The notes under the pieces were generated by a model. That model did not search any database and was not told the DNA's origin. It saw nothing but the letters and a program-made list of their open reading frames with translations. From assembly GCA_947503555.1 (NCBI GenBank), contig CANNEE010000014.1:1-64000 (forward strand): 64,000 nt of DNA. Direction: 5' to 3'. Below are positions 9,326 through 18,002 of the stretch, one piece after another. The position numbers and the translations under genes were made by a program. The DNA comes from an uncultured Shewanella sp. Lineage in GTDB: Bacteria > Pseudomonadota > Gammaproteobacteria > Enterobacterales > Shewanellaceae. Within the stretch, counting starts at the first letter, position 1; every line of letters begins with the position of its first letter.

Positions 9326-10270
9326 CTAATCGCAAATAGTCTGGTTTCGACCGTTAGATTTAGCTTGATATAAGGCCTTATCAACTCGGCGTAACATTTC
9401 TGACAATGTATCTTGGCTTTGAAATTGTATGAGGCCGAAACTGGCTGTGACAGTTTGCTCACAATCACAGTGCTCGGTTGTAGAGAATGTTTGTCTAAGG
9501 CGCTCAATCATATTTAGCGCATCGCCAATCTGAGTTTGCGGCATGAGCAGTGCAAATTCTTCGCCGCCAATGCGAGCAGGAAGATCTGATTCTCTACTTT
9601 CGGTTTTCATGAGATTGGCAAAAGATTGAATGACGCAATCTCCCACACTATGGCCGTAGGTATCATTAATACTTTTGAACTTGTCTATGTCAGCCATGGC
9701 AAGACAAAGTGGCTGATTGTAACGCTTGGCGCGAGTGATCTCCTGTTGGCAGATAGCTTCAAAGTGGCGCCGATTGGCAATATCGGTAAGCGGATCGGTT
9801 TGCATGAGTTGGGTCAGCTTTTTCTCATTTCTTTTTAGCTGATTATTGGTTTTGACTAGGGCTCTTTGGGTTGCTGACAGTTCTTCATTTAGCTCAACAA
9901 TGGAAGCAGAGAGTTGTTCAAGGTCACTAATGCTATGCTCTCCGACAATCAGGAGTTCGTCATTAAAGCGATATACTGCGCCTTGAATCGTTCTACACTG
10001 TTTAGTGATATCACCTATATTCAGTAGCCCTTGATAAACTGGTTCGCCATTTGCTGTTGGCAGGATCTGTTTTAGTTCGTTAAAGCTTGGTTGTACGAGC
10101 AATGAGCGCACATCCCATTGGGAGGGCGTAGCTTGCTCTCCGGTAATAAATAAAAATCCAGCATTATTTTCTCTTACTATTCCGCCGTCATTGATAATGA
10201 CGGCGACTACAGACGTTAAATTCTGCAGAAGTGATGGAATGGTAAACTCAGATTTAGTGGTTATTTCCAT
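9326..10270 (-). CDS. diguanylate cyclase (GGDEF), output of a B12-sensor operon
   Basis: Makes cyclic di-GMP from GTP. Residues 1 to about 110 look PAS-like, 118-155 form a coiled coil, and 156-314 form the GGDEF domain with active site GGEEF at 235-239. The inhibitory I-site RESD (226-229) is exactly five residues before it, so product inhibition is expected. There is no membrane span or signal peptide, so it is cytosolic. It starts 3 bases after the stop of the B12-binding protein gene, so the two are almost surely co-transcribed and may act as sensor and output. Confidence 0.92.
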   Translation of the reverse strand: MEITTKSEFTIPSLLQNLTSVVAVIINDGGIVRENNAGFLFITGEQATPSQWDVRSLLVQPSFNELKQILPTANGEPVYQGLLNIGDITKQCRTIQGAVYRFNDELLIVGEHSISDLEQLSASIVELNEELSATQRALVKTNNQLKRNEKKLTQLMQTDPLTDIANRRHFEAICQQEITRAKRYNQPLCLAMADIDKFKSINDTYGHSVGDCVIQSFANLMKTESRESDLPARIGGEEFALLMPQTQIGDALNMIERLRQTFSTTEHCDCEQTVTASFGLIQFQSQDTLSEMLRRVDKALYQAKSNGRNQTICD

Positions 10271-10273
10271 ATA

Positions 10274-11335
10274 TTACAAGTCATTGTGTAAATCTTCGGC
10301 ATTGGTGTAATAGTTATCTATTCTAAGTCTTGTTTTGAGTGATGGGTGATTATTGAAAAAGAGTCCCCCAATTAAAATAGCGGGGGCTTTGCCTGCGAAG
10401 TTAGCTTCTATGGACTCGATAAGTGTTTGTAACGTTAATAATTGATGGGGCATGCTAACGGAAAGTGCAATAGCGTCGGGTGTATCACTGTCAATATATT
10501 CTATGATTGATCTATTTGGCGTATCAGTACCAATAAAAAGACTTTCCCAGCCATTGGTTTCAAATGCATCACTAACCATCCTGAGTCCTAACCCATGGTG
10601 ATTACCTTGAATACAAGCGCATAATACGGTTTTATCTATGGGATCTTTAAACTTGGCCAAGGCAAAGGCTTTGGCTAGGGTGTTTTGGGAAATAGCCGTG
10701 GCGAGGTGCTCCTGAGCAACCGAAATCTTATTCTGTTGCCACAGTAGCCCGATTCGATACATGGCTGGTTGTATGATATTGACACTGGCATTGACTAGCG
10801 AAGCCCCCTGATTTATCGCTTTTATTACACGCTCTTCTGCTGTTTTACGGTTACCAGTAACTAAAGCTTGTGAGTATTGTTTGGTCTCTGAGGAAGAGGT
10901 GAGCTCATCTTGCTCGAAAGCAAAGCTCAAACTAGTGGTGCTCTTTAGTGCTTTGATACCTAAGTCCATCGTAAATGTGAGACTAGTATGGTCTTTATCA
11001 TTTAAGTGGGTTAGCAGCGCTTTCTTTAATAGTGTGAATGAGTCAATTGAATGTTGGGATGGTTGGCGATAGCTCTGTAGCACATCCCTTAGCCATAGGC
11101 TGTAGTCATGAAATATTTCAGGGCAAGCAGTGACTAATGCGGAATAGAGAAAATTAAGATGGTGTTGCAGATCATTACGGCAGATTTCTCTAATGGTTTG
11201 TTCATTACCGCGGTGACATTCTGGATGCATTTTAAAGTAGCCTTCGGTGACAGCAAGGCTAACCTCAGGCTCTGCGCGTTTTAATTCGGCTAAGCCAGCT
11301 GGAGAGATAGGCTTTAACTTATAGTTAGTGGTCAT
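10274..11335 (-). CDS. cobalamin-binding sensor protein, photoreceptor-like
   Basis: A 353-residue soluble protein. The first ~130 residues are a helical region I do not recognise. About 155-225 is the four-helix cap of B12-binding proteins, and 233-350 the Rossmann-like B12 domain. The axial-ligand motif reads N245-x-H247-x-x-G250, with Asp replaced by Asn as in some sensors. The cap has W199, nine residues, then E209-H210: the Wx9EH signature of CarH/LitR-type light-sensing B12 domains. There is no DNA-binding domain, unlike CarH. It is 3 bases upstream of a diguanylate cyclase and 8 bases after an ABM monooxygenase gene. Function as a light or cobalamin input to c-di-GMP is inference. Confidence 0.8.
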   Translation of the reverse strand: MTTNYKLKPISPAGLAELKRAEPEVSLAVTEGYFKMHPECHRGNEQTIREICRNDLQHHLNFLYSALVTACPEIFHDYSLWLRDVLQSYRQPSQHSIDSFTLLKKALLTHLNDKDHTSLTFTMDLGIKALKSTTSLSFAFEQDELTSSSETKQYSQALVTGNRKTAEERVIKAINQGASLVNASVNIIQPAMYRIGLLWQQNKISVAQEHLATAISQNTLAKAFALAKFKDPIDKTVLCACIQGNHHGLGLRMVSDAFETNGWESLFIGTDTPNRSIIEYIDSDTPDAIALSVSMPHQLLTLQTLIESIEANFAGKAPAILIGGLFFNNHPSLKTRLRIDNYYTNAEDLHNDL

Positions 11336-11343
11336 AATAAAGC

Positions 11344-11643
11344 CTATTGAGCAAATAGGTTGTAGTAGGTTATTTGAGTACTTTTAGGGATCAGTTTAAG
11401 ACCTTTGGGAATATTCTCATGGGAAGCCTTGTATTTATGGCCTTTGTACCACTCATCCCAGTGTTGTTGACTATGCCAATAGGTAATAAGAATAAATTCT
11501 TCAGGCTTCTCGACGGGGTTCATCACTTCCATTTTGATAAAGCCAATTTCATTATCGACCAAATGAGGTCTATCAAGAAAAGCTTGCTTAACTTCTAGCT
11601 CCATTTCATTACCAACAATAAAACGGCTCATAGCAACAAACAT
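11344..11643 (-). CDS. ABM-domain (antibiotic biosynthesis monooxygenase-like) protein
   Basis: A 99-residue single-domain dimeric alpha-beta barrel protein of the ABM family, which includes haem-degrading IsdG/HmuD-type enzymes and quinol monooxygenases. The motifs FILITYWHSQQHWDEW and the final strand before the C terminus fit the family. The substrate is not predictable. I start at 11643 because AAGGA lies 8 bases before it, while the ATG at 11652 falls directly on that ribosome site. It is the first gene of the unit with the B12 sensor and the diguanylate cyclase. Tetrapyrrole or oxygen chemistry next to a B12 sensor may be meaningful. Confidence 0.8.
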   Translation of the reverse strand: MFVAMSRFIVGNEMELEVKQAFLDRPHLVDNEIGFIKMEVMNPVEKPEEFILITYWHSQQHWDEWYKGHKYKASHENIPKGLKLIPKSTQITYYNLFAQ

Positions 11644-11876
11644 GGAATTCATCCTTAAAAGTAACCATCTTTCATATTGTTAATAATAGAAGTTAATTGT
11701 TGATGTGCTAGTTTTTAGTGGTGTTATTGGAAAGTAATGGACGTGTTGAATGTTGATGGGATGAGATTAAGTGAATAATAAAAAATACCCGTGATAAGAG
11801 TATACAGTAAAAAATATGTTTATTTGCGTGTGAGTGAGTGACAGCCCTTTACTGGCAATGCTTCTTTTGGGTCTAT

Positions 11877-11916
11877 AAAGCGTACATACTATGTGTAATG
11901 GTGTGTACGCTTTTTT
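11877..11916. terminator. hairpin with T run in the gap before the copper cluster
   Basis: AAAGCGTACA / TGTACGCTTT, a 10-bp stem with an 18-base loop, followed by TTTTTT on the plus strand. The rest of 11653-12186 has no gene I can support. Confidence 0.55.
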
Positions 11917-11992
11917 ATCCCTGAAGGCTTAGCAAGGCGATGGTCTCACTGCGTGAAGACCATCACCCTGCCAAAAGGGTATTTAAGGGAAT

Positions 11993-12076
11993 GATGGTAA
12001 AGTAAAATAATAAAGCCACTCCTGACACTCGCACAGCTCACTACTCGCTAGGCATTTATGATTTTACTTTACCATC
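11993..12076. repeat. 84-bp unit with 16-bp perfect inverted ends
   Basis: GATGGTAAAGTAAAAT at 11993-12008 is inverted exactly at 12061-12076. The right end overlaps a direct repeat, ACCATCCGCTG, at 12071-12081 and again about 17 bases later. No ORF lies inside. It could be a tiny MITE, a decayed element end or a large hairpin. Confidence 0.6.
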
Positions 12077-12186
12077 CGCTGTCTTGACCATCCGCTGAAA
12101 CACGTTTTTGGACAAAACTTTGCCAGATGCCCCGCTAAATTAGCAACTAACGAACAACCTAGGATATGGAAAAGCTGATTAGCTTA

Positions 12187-12373
12187 GTACCCAGACTTGC
12201 TGGAGCAGACTAAGCCTGAATGTATAGCAACATCAGCTGTTTCATAACCACGTTCTAGCACTTGCTTAATGGCTTCTTCTTTAAATTCTGGGGTATATCG
12301 TTACCCACTCATAAACATATCTCCTATGTAAAAAGCTTAGGTTGAACTTGTCCATAAGACTCGGGGCAGTCCA
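12187..12373 (-). pseudogene. remnant of an IS3-family orfA and its left end
   Basis: From ATG at 12312 the minus strand reads MSG, stop, then RYTPEFKEEAIKQVLERG, a typical IS3 OrfA helix-turn-helix start, and breaks down after about 30 residues. AGGAGA precedes the ATG. Upstream lies TGGACTGCCCC at 12363-12373, which resembles an IS3 terminal repeat. It differs from the intact IS at 27921, so it is a separate lost element at the edge of the copper cluster. Confidence 0.75.
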
Positions 12374-12427
12374 TTGTGATTCCTGTCAGCAACCCGATTA
12401 CAATATGACAATTTAGTCATCTTCAAA

Positions 12428-12493
12428 TTACTTCCCCCAAAACCACCAGATAATAAGAAAAATTGCGGTGATACCGATGAAATTGACCAACAT
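12428..12493 (-). CDS. 21-residue membrane peptide after copA
   Basis: A tiny ORF with an ideal ribosome site: AGGAGG followed by 5 bases and ATG. The product is a single hydrophobic helix followed by an aromatic IIWWFWGK end. It starts 9 bases after the copA stop, so it is the last gene of the copper operon. Similar tiny WWFW-type peptides are, as I recall, found after copper ATPase genes in Alteromonadales. A CcoS-like or CopA-stabilising role would be a guess. No promoter of its own is seen. Confidence 0.7.
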   Translation of the reverse strand: MLVNFIGITAIFLIIWWFWGK

Positions 12494-12502
12494 ACTGACC
12501 TC

Positions 12503-15223
12503 CTATTGGTTTGAACTCGGTTGACTAGGCGTATACAAACGCAAGCGGTTGGCATTGGTGACAACAGTCACTGACGATAAAGACATGGCTGCCCCAGCTA
12601 TGATTGGACTAAGAAGCCAACCGGTAAAAGGAAATAGTAATCCTGCGGCAACAGGGATCCCTAAGCTGTTATACAAAAAAGCTCCCCATAAATTCTGTTT
12701 GATATTTTTCATGGTCGCACTACTAATACCTATCACGTCGGAAATCCCATGAAGCGAGCTTCGCATCAGAGTGATATCTGCACTTTCAATAGCTACATCG
12801 GTGCCACTACCGATAGCAAAACCCACATCGGATTGAGCAAGAGCAGGGGCGTCATTGATACCATCACCAACCATTCCAACGACTTTCCCTTTGTTCTGAA
12901 GCTCATTGATCCAACGAAGTTTGTCCTCGGGCATCAATCCTGCGTAGAACTCATCGATATTTGCAAGATTAGCTACTGCTCTTGCCGTAGTCTCATTGTC
13001 TCCGGTTAGCATAACAACATGGATACCTTGTGCATGAAAACGCTGGATGGCACTTTGAGCATCCTTACGTATTGGATCACTAATACCAAATAAGGCTTGG
13101 ACTTTGTTTTCCACCGCAAAGTAAACCACGGTATTGGCCTCTTGCTCCCACTGAATCGCATCTTTAGTTAAGCTGTGTGTTTTTAGACCATATTGTTCCA
13201 TCAGTTTTCGATTCCCCAACAACAACCTTTTTCCTTTGTACAGGGCTTTGACACCCATACCGGTTAGAGATTGAAACTCGGAAACCTTGAGCTCATTATC
13301 AGAAGATAATTTGTGTGCGAGGGCGTAATTGGTCAGAGCTTGAGCCAACGGATGATTCGAACCTCTCTCCAATGCTTCAACCAGAGATAAAATGTCCTCA
13401 CCTTCTGACAGAGTACGAAAGTTGGTGACTTTAGGTTTGCCTTGAGTGATGGTGCCCGTTTTGTCCAATACAATCACATCCAACTCGCTTGCCTTTTGAA
13501 GGGCTTCACCATTTCGGATCAGTCCACCCACTTCAGCGGCCTTACCGACACCTATCATGGTTGAGATTGGTGTCGCCAAACCGAGTGCGCATGGACATGC
13601 AATAATAAGTACTGACGTTGCAGCGACCACCATATATACCAGCGTTGGCTGAGGCCCAAAGTTGTACCAGGCCAACGCGGTAACAATAGATAAAATCATC
13701 ACTGTTGGTACAAAAACAGCAGAAACCTTATCTGCTAAGTGACTAATCGGTGGTTTGGAGTTCTGCGCATTAGAAACCATATTGATAATTTGTGCCAGAA
13801 CCGTATCACTACCTACATTTTTAGCTTCAAAAACAAAGCTGCCTTGGCCGTTGATGGTACCTGCAGATACCTTGCTACCCAGTTGTTTTTCTACCGGGAT
13901 TGGCTCACCCGTCAACATTGATTCATCTATGGTGGTTCGGCCCTCAATAAGCACACCATCAACGGGGATTTTCTCGCCCGCTCTTACCCGAATGTTGTCA
14001 CCCACAATCACCTGTTCTATTGGTAGAGAAATCTCTTTTCCATCTCGAATCACAGCGGCTGTCTTTACTCTCAGATCAAGTAGTCTTTTTATGGCTTGAG
14101 ATGTTCTGCCTCTGGCTTTCAGCTCAAGCGCTTGACCTAAATTGATAAGGCCAATAATCATCGCTGTTGCTTCAAAATAAAGATGTCTGGCACTTTCCGG
14201 TAACCACTGAGGGCCAATAACTACGACCATTGAGTACAACCAAGCAGTACCCGTTCCCAGTGCAATGAGGGTATCCATATTGGCATTTCGGTTCAAAAAT
14301 GCCTTCCAAGCACCGGTAAAAAAGTGTTTACCTGCTTGTAACAAAATTAAAAAAGTAAGCAGGCCAATGCCTAACCAAATCATTTGTTCTGACGTCGTAT
14401 TAACGTTCATCGGGCCTCCGAATAGGCCATAGCCCATCAATGGGACTCCTAGCCCAAGGCCGACAATACTCTGCCTGACTTTTATCCGGTATTCCTTAGC
14501 TTCTCGCTCGGTTTTAGCATCCTCTGCGGCCTCTTCATCCACAATTTCACTGGCATCGTATCCAGCCGCTTGAATCGCCTGAACAAGCGAGGTGGTGGTT
14601 TGATATGATCTTATCAGTGCGGTACGACTTGCAAAATTAATATCAACTGAATCAATACCGGGTAGCGATGCGAGCGCACCCTCAATCGTGTTTACGCAAC
14701 TGGCGCACGTTACCCCTACCAATGCCAGATTAACCGTATTTAAATCTGTTAACGGTTTCTTTAGGTTGTTGGCTCCATCAACTACTGCAGAAACCTCAAA
14801 CGGCTCTTTTGGATTATTTTGTTTGTTATACCCTAATTCGCAGAGGATAGTTTCGATTTCCGAACCACCAAGATAACTCGTTGTAGAGAGTTTTTGGGTC
14901 TGAACATCAACGGATACGTTCGCATTCGCATCTATTTCTTGAATGGCATTTACAATTTTTTTTACACAGCGTTGGCATGAGACGTTGGCAACAGACGTTT
15001 CATATTGCTGGGGAGAAAGTAACGATGCGGAATATCCAATGTTGGAGATGACGTCGATAACTTTTTCTGGCTTCAATATCGTGATCACGTCAGCTTTAAG
15101 TTTGCTGTCATTAACGATTAGAGAGACATCAGGATCACTTTCCCTTAAAGCGGATACAATGTTCGCTACACACTTGCCACAACTGACACCTGATAATGCG
15201 AGAGAAAACGGTTGTGCATTCAT
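12503..15223 (-). CDS. copA: copper-exporting P1B-type ATPase
   Basis: Pumps Cu(I) from cytosol to periplasm using ATP. The product is 906 residues. Three N-terminal heavy-metal domains carry CGKC (15-18), CQRC (about 83) and CASC (about 174). The membrane core has the CPC metal site (IIACPCALG). TGEPIPV is the phosphatase loop, D587 in DKTGT is phosphorylated, SNHPLA is the nucleotide-site HP motif, and [10 protein letters not shown] is the hinge. Three metal domains are more than the usual one or two. It is 2 bases after the MerR regulator stop and is followed by a 21-residue peptide, all in one operon. Confidence 0.96.
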   Translation of the reverse strand: MNAQPFSLALSGVSCGKCVANIVSALRESDPDVSLIVNDSKLKADVITILKPEKVIDVISNIGYSASLLSPQQYETSVANVSCQRCVKKIVNAIQEIDANANVSVDVQTQKLSTTSYLGGSEIETILCELGYNKQNNPKEPFEVSAVVDGANNLKKPLTDLNTVNLALVGVTCASCVNTIEGALASLPGIDSVDINFASRTALIRSYQTTTSLVQAIQAAGYDASEIVDEEAAEDAKTEREAKEYRIKVRQSIVGLGLGVPLMGYGLFGGPMNVNTTSEQMIWLGIGLLTFLILLQAGKHFFTGAWKAFLNRNANMDTLIALGTGTAWLYSMVVVIGPQWLPESARHLYFEATAMIIGLINLGQALELKARGRTSQAIKRLLDLRVKTAAVIRDGKEISLPIEQVIVGDNIRVRAGEKIPVDGVLIEGRTTIDESMLTGEPIPVEKQLGSKVSAGTINGQGSFVFEAKNVGSDTVLAQIINMVSNAQNSKPPISHLADKVSAVFVPTVMILSIVTALAWYNFGPQPTLVYMVVAATSVLIIACPCALGLATPISTMIGVGKAAEVGGLIRNGEALQKASELDVIVLDKTGTITQGKPKVTNFRTLSEGEDILSLVEALERGSNHPLAQALTNYALAHKLSSDNELKVSEFQSLTGMGVKALYKGKRLLLGNRKLMEQYGLKTHSLTKDAIQWEQEANTVVYFAVENKVQALFGISDPIRKDAQSAIQRFHAQGIHVVMLTGDNETTARAVANLANIDEFYAGLMPEDKLRWINELQNKGKVVGMVGDGINDAPALAQSDVGFAIGSGTDVAIESADITLMRSSLHGISDVIGISSATMKNIKQNLWGAFLYNSLGIPVAAGLLFPFTGWLLSPIIAGAAMSLSSVTVVTNANRLRLYTPSQPSSNQ

Positions 15224-15225
15224 GG

Positions 15226-15660
15226 TTACTTCTCCTTAGGTTCAGTAAGCGGATGCCTTTCAGACCACCCCTCAATTAGACAGCAAATTGCTTTTCCATT
15301 CGGAATAGTATCTGGTTCATTTATCCATTCAGAGTAGGTTTCCTCCATAAGTTCCAGGTGTTTCTCATACTCTTGAATTTTTTGCTTGGTCTCAGAAATT
15401 TTATCGCTCAACATTTGTCTTACTTTTGGACAAGGTGTTTTTCCTTGTTGAGAATACTCAATGATCTCCTCAATTTGACCAAGACTAAAACCTATGCTTC
15501 GCGCATGGGCAATAAAACGCAATCTATCTACGGCACTTTGCTGATAAACTTTATAACCATTATTAGGATCTTTTTCCGCAGAAAGTAGGCCCTTTCTGGT
15601 ATAAAAGCGGACCGTTTCAGCCGTAACTCCGACTGACCTGGCAATTTCAGTTGTTAACAT
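15226..15660 (-). CDS. MerR-family metal-responsive regulator (CueR-like)
   Basis: A transcription activator that twists a long-spacer promoter when metal binds. The 144-residue product has a winged helix at 1-70 ([10 protein letters not shown]), a long dimer helix, and cysteines PCP near residue 96 and a CC pair near the C terminus. The CC pair differs from CueR's C-x7-C loop, so metal choice is uncertain, but the operon implies copper. I start at 15660, where AGGAGA lies 8 bases upstream; the frame extends upstream without such a site. Its probable operator is at 15878-15898, before the first gene of the same operon, so autoregulation is likely. Confidence 0.88.
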   Translation of the reverse strand: MLTTEIARSVGVTAETVRFYTRKGLLSAEKDPNNGYKVYQQSAVDRLRFIAHARSIGFSLGQIEEIIEYSQQGKTPCPKVRQMLSDKISETKQKIQEYEKHLELMEETYSEWINEPDTIPNGKAICCLIEGWSERHPLTEPKEK

Positions 15661-15721
15661 CTCTAACTCTCCTGATGGCATCGAAGTAATGTAACCACAT
15701 AACTTACTGATTGACCGATAT

Positions 15722-15835
15722 CTAGCCAAATATGAAAGCGATTAAGAAAATAACCGCAAACATGATCAGCGTTACCTTTAACAATAGCTTGGGGTTGCTG
15801 CTTCCCCCGTTTGGTGCTTTGTTACAACAACTCAC
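15722..15835 (-). CDS. 37-residue CC-motif single-span membrane protein, first gene of cop operon
   Basis: A short gene starting with GTG at 15835, preceded by AAGGAG at 6 bases. The product begins MSCCNKAPNGG, has a Gly/Ser/Asn-rich stretch, and then one hydrophobic helix to the C terminus. The Cys-Cys pair could bind Cu(I). It lies between the MerR-type promoter (15870-15901) and the MerR gene, so it is transcribed first. The opposite-strand ORF over the same bases is its shadow. I do not know a named family. Confidence 0.72.
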   Translation of the reverse strand: MSCCNKAPNGGSSNPKLLLKVTLIMFAVIFLIAFIFG

Positions 15836-15869
15836 TGTCTTCTCCTTAGTGGTATTGGTGTCTAACTTA

Positions 15870-15901
15870 ATCCTAAAACCTATGTGCGGCACACGGGTCA
15901 A
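15870..15901 (-). promoter_or_regulatory. MerR-type promoter and operator of the cop operon
   Basis: On the minus strand: -35 TTGACC (15896-15901) and -10 TTAGGA or TAGGAT (15870-15876), separated by 19 or 20 bases, the long spacer MerR activators need. The spacer holds a dyad ACC-n2-TGTGC-C-GCACA-n2-GGT at 15878-15898. It lies about 35 bases before the GTG of the 37-residue gene. Confidence 0.75.
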
Positions 15902-15987
15902 GCTTTTTTTGAATGATTAAAGAAAAAGCAGAATAAGAGTGGTAAGCAGATTTCTACTACGATAAGTGCTACAAACTATTGCCCTTC

Positions 15988-16140
15988 CTATGACGATAGA
16001 TGGAGATGTGCAGCATGTGACTTCTTCAGTAGGTATCTTTCCGGATGATTCCTTATAAGAGAGTGCTTATTGAAATGCGCTGACAAAGCAATGTATCAAG
16101 CAAAAGATAATGAAAAAAGAGGTTGGTACGCGAACTTAAA
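15988..16140 (+). pseudogene. C-terminal remnant of a GGDEF protein
   Basis: Frames on the plus strand read DVQHVTSSVGI, FPDDS, then after frameshifts ADKAMYQAKDNEKRG, the usual C-terminal end of diguanylate cyclases. The GGDEF motif itself is absent. It is a fragment with indels. Confidence 0.7.
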
Positions 16141-16177
16141 ACACAACCTTATTCACCTTTGTTTCTTAAACTCTTGC

Positions 16178-16245
16178 CTGTGACAGTTAACTTACATCCT
16201 GCTCTTCTAATATTGTTACCATGCAAAATATAACACCAATGCTAG
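16178..16245 (-). pseudogene. C-terminal scrap of an MFS transporter gene
   Basis: The minus strand encodes SIGVIFCMVTILEEQ before a stop, closely similar to the C terminus (SIGRIFRMVTTLRQH) of the MFS fragment at 27507. The DNA also matches, so the two are related copies. Confidence 0.6.
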
Positions 16246-16313
16246 GGACTTACCGAATCGTTAAAGTCATCAATTAGTGATACTTATTTAATTTTGGTAG
16301 ACTTCTAATTGAC

Positions 16314-16341
16314 AGTGCCACTCCACTTAAAAAGTGGCACT
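16314..16341. terminator. hairpin resembling the one at 30164
   Basis: AGTGCCACT / AGTGGCACT stem. It and the following cttgacattag resemble the terminator after the PEP-enzyme fragment (tgccactcc...gtggca...ttcattag). The rest of 16246-16470 shows no gene. Confidence 0.5.
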
Positions 16342-16470
16342 TGACATTAGTACACACATTAGGAAATGTTATATACCCAAAAACCTCGGTAAACTAATCA
16401 AATGGCATACGCCAATCCACAATAAAAATTAATGGTTATGCACCTATAGTTTCCAAAAGGTAACTTTAAG

Positions 16471-17040
16471 CTAAAACTTATTAATTTGTTTTACTAGTTG
16501 CATGCTTGTTATGCAAGTTCGGTCACTTTTAAACGTTGAAATTTGTTCTCTAGCTTGCATCAGTTTACCGGAATTATTTCTATAATGAATATTTATATCG
16601 TAAGAGGAATTGCTTGATAACCAAACATCAATAAAGCCATCATTACCCGTATTAACTTTACCACTGTTAATTATCTGTCCTGTCTCCAAATCTTTGATGA
16701 AAAGATGCATGTCTTCGTTAATCATTTCACCTGTACAGCCTGTTGGAACATGATCCGTGCATGGGTGTGAAAAGTTTACCCACGGAGCAATAGATATAAA
16801 AAACTTATTAGCTGGAATTGGTATTGAAGAACGGGTACCATCCGGAAAGCTTGCTATTATATTGTTAGGAGTAACTTTAACCATAACACCTTCTTTATTC
16901 TTATACCACTCTTTAGCCTTTTCTATAGCCTGAGTGTAAGTTAGACTGTTGAAGTATTCTGCGCTTTTACTTTCAGCATTTGCATTTGCAGAAACAAATG
17001 AAGATATTATTAACGAAATTATTGCAACTACTTTAGACAT
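16471..17040 (-). CDS. cueP: CueP-family periplasmic copper-binding protein
   Basis: A 189-residue exported protein with a signal peptide cut near ANA-ES (residue 22). The core HPCTDHVPTGCTGEM carries two of the conserved cysteines, and a third Cys is near the C terminus (RTCITSM), as in Salmonella CueP. The family stores periplasmic copper and can supply it to superoxide dismutase. GAGAGG precedes the ATG. It is next to a lipoprotein gene and the CopC/CopD genes on the same strand but about 170 bases away, so it may have its own promoter. Confidence 0.9.
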   Translation of the reverse strand: MSKVVAIISLIISSFVSANANAESKSAEYFNSLTYTQAIEKAKEWYKNKEGVMVKVTPNNIIASFPDGTRSSIPIPANKFFISIAPWVNFSHPCTDHVPTGCTGEMINEDMHLFIKDLETGQIINSGKVNTGNDGFIDVWLSSNSSYDINIHYRNNSGKLMQAREQISTFKSDRTCITSMQLVKQINKF

Positions 17041-17214
17041 AATTACCTCTCACTTAAAGAACCCTACATTTAAAAATGGAATGCAGTCATTTTAAAACAT
17101 GATTATAAAAAGAGGGTGCATAAAATGTAACAACACCCTGATATTAATAACGCACAACTATCTATATTGATTGCTGCGGTCAATTGATAGCATTTTAAGT
17201 TATTTCTAGATAAA

Positions 17215-17559
17215 TCACCTTCCAAGTTCCACAATGTCATTTTTCTGTATTTCACCGCTAACCGATTCAACTTTAGCAAAATGTTCATTTATTATTTCAA
17301 TTACTTTCACCTCGCCTACATTTTCTACCTTATAAGTGTCTTCTCCTTCTGCGACAGCTACTTTTTTAATAAACCTAAGTACATTTAGTTTCTGGCCGAC
17401 TTTAGCTCCGTCATAAGTTCCTATACAAACAATTGTGTTCATTGAGTTAAGTTCAACGACTTGGCCCCTCATAATATACTCATGATTAAAATTAGTGCTT
17501 GAGCAACCTACGATGAGAAAGCCAACCAACAAAGTTATCATAAACTTAATGTTTTTCAT
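17215..17559 (-). CDS. small lipoprotein of unknown function
   Basis: A 114-residue product with a lipoprotein signal (lipobox IVGC, then SS). The mature part looks like a beta-rich OB- or SH3-like fold (VVELNSMNTIVCIG, GQKLNVLRF, KNDIVELG), but I cannot name a family. AAGGTG lies 6 bases before the ATG at 17559, so the upstream ATG at 17604 is not preferred. It sits between cueP and copD in the copper cluster, so a role in envelope copper handling is plausible. Confidence 0.75.
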   Translation of the reverse strand: MKNIKFMITLLVGFLIVGCSSTNFNHEYIMRGQVVELNSMNTIVCIGTYDGAKVGQKLNVLRFIKKVAVAEGEDTYKVENVGEVKVIEIINEHFAKVESVSGEIQKNDIVELGR

Positions 17560-17678
17560 GTTTACACCTTTTGGATAACAATTAAAATTTATTCGCCTAA
17601 GCAATTAAAAACACCAGCTTGAGCTTAATAAGCTTCATATTTTCATCTAAACTTAAAGCCTCCTATGTTAATTTTAGT

Positions 17679-17703
17679 AAAAAGGCGAAGCATCCTGCTT
17701 CGC
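17679..17703 (-). terminator. terminator downstream of copCD
   Basis: GCGAAGCA / TGCTTCGC stem with a 3-base loop, followed on the minus strand by CTTTTT. The 17605-18002 gap otherwise shows only a second small hairpin (ATGTACT / AGTACAT near 17793) and no gene. Confidence 0.75.
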
Positions 17704-18002
17704 TACTCAAAACGAGAAATATGCGAGAGTAAATAGCTGGGGAGCATGAATAACTCTCTAAGGAAGTCCTTGTCCTAACGTCTACTAACTCAATGTACTA
17801 ACCAAGTACATAGCAATACATTAGCCATTAACTTATTCCAAATCTATTGCCAGAACTTGATTAGAGAAAACGAGCTATGTTTATTAGTAAAAGTGCAATA
17901 AAATGAAATGCATTGCACAAAACCTAAAGACATAACCACTATGTTAACTATCAAGTGTCAGGTATTTTACACAAAATTACTAATTACTCTTTACATTCAT
18001 GT

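Noticed and set aside
12337-12564. 75-residue minus ORF across copA end and IS remnant
   Set aside because: It covers the copA 3' end and the 21-residue gene in another frame and ends in IS debris.
15732-15920. 62-residue plus-strand ORF next to the MerR gene
   Set aside because: It is opposite a minus-strand ORF with a strong ribosome site and promoter, and its own start has none.
17103-17288. 61-residue minus ORF overlapping the lipoprotein gene
   Set aside because: Different frame over the 3' end of the lipoprotein; no ribosome site or family.
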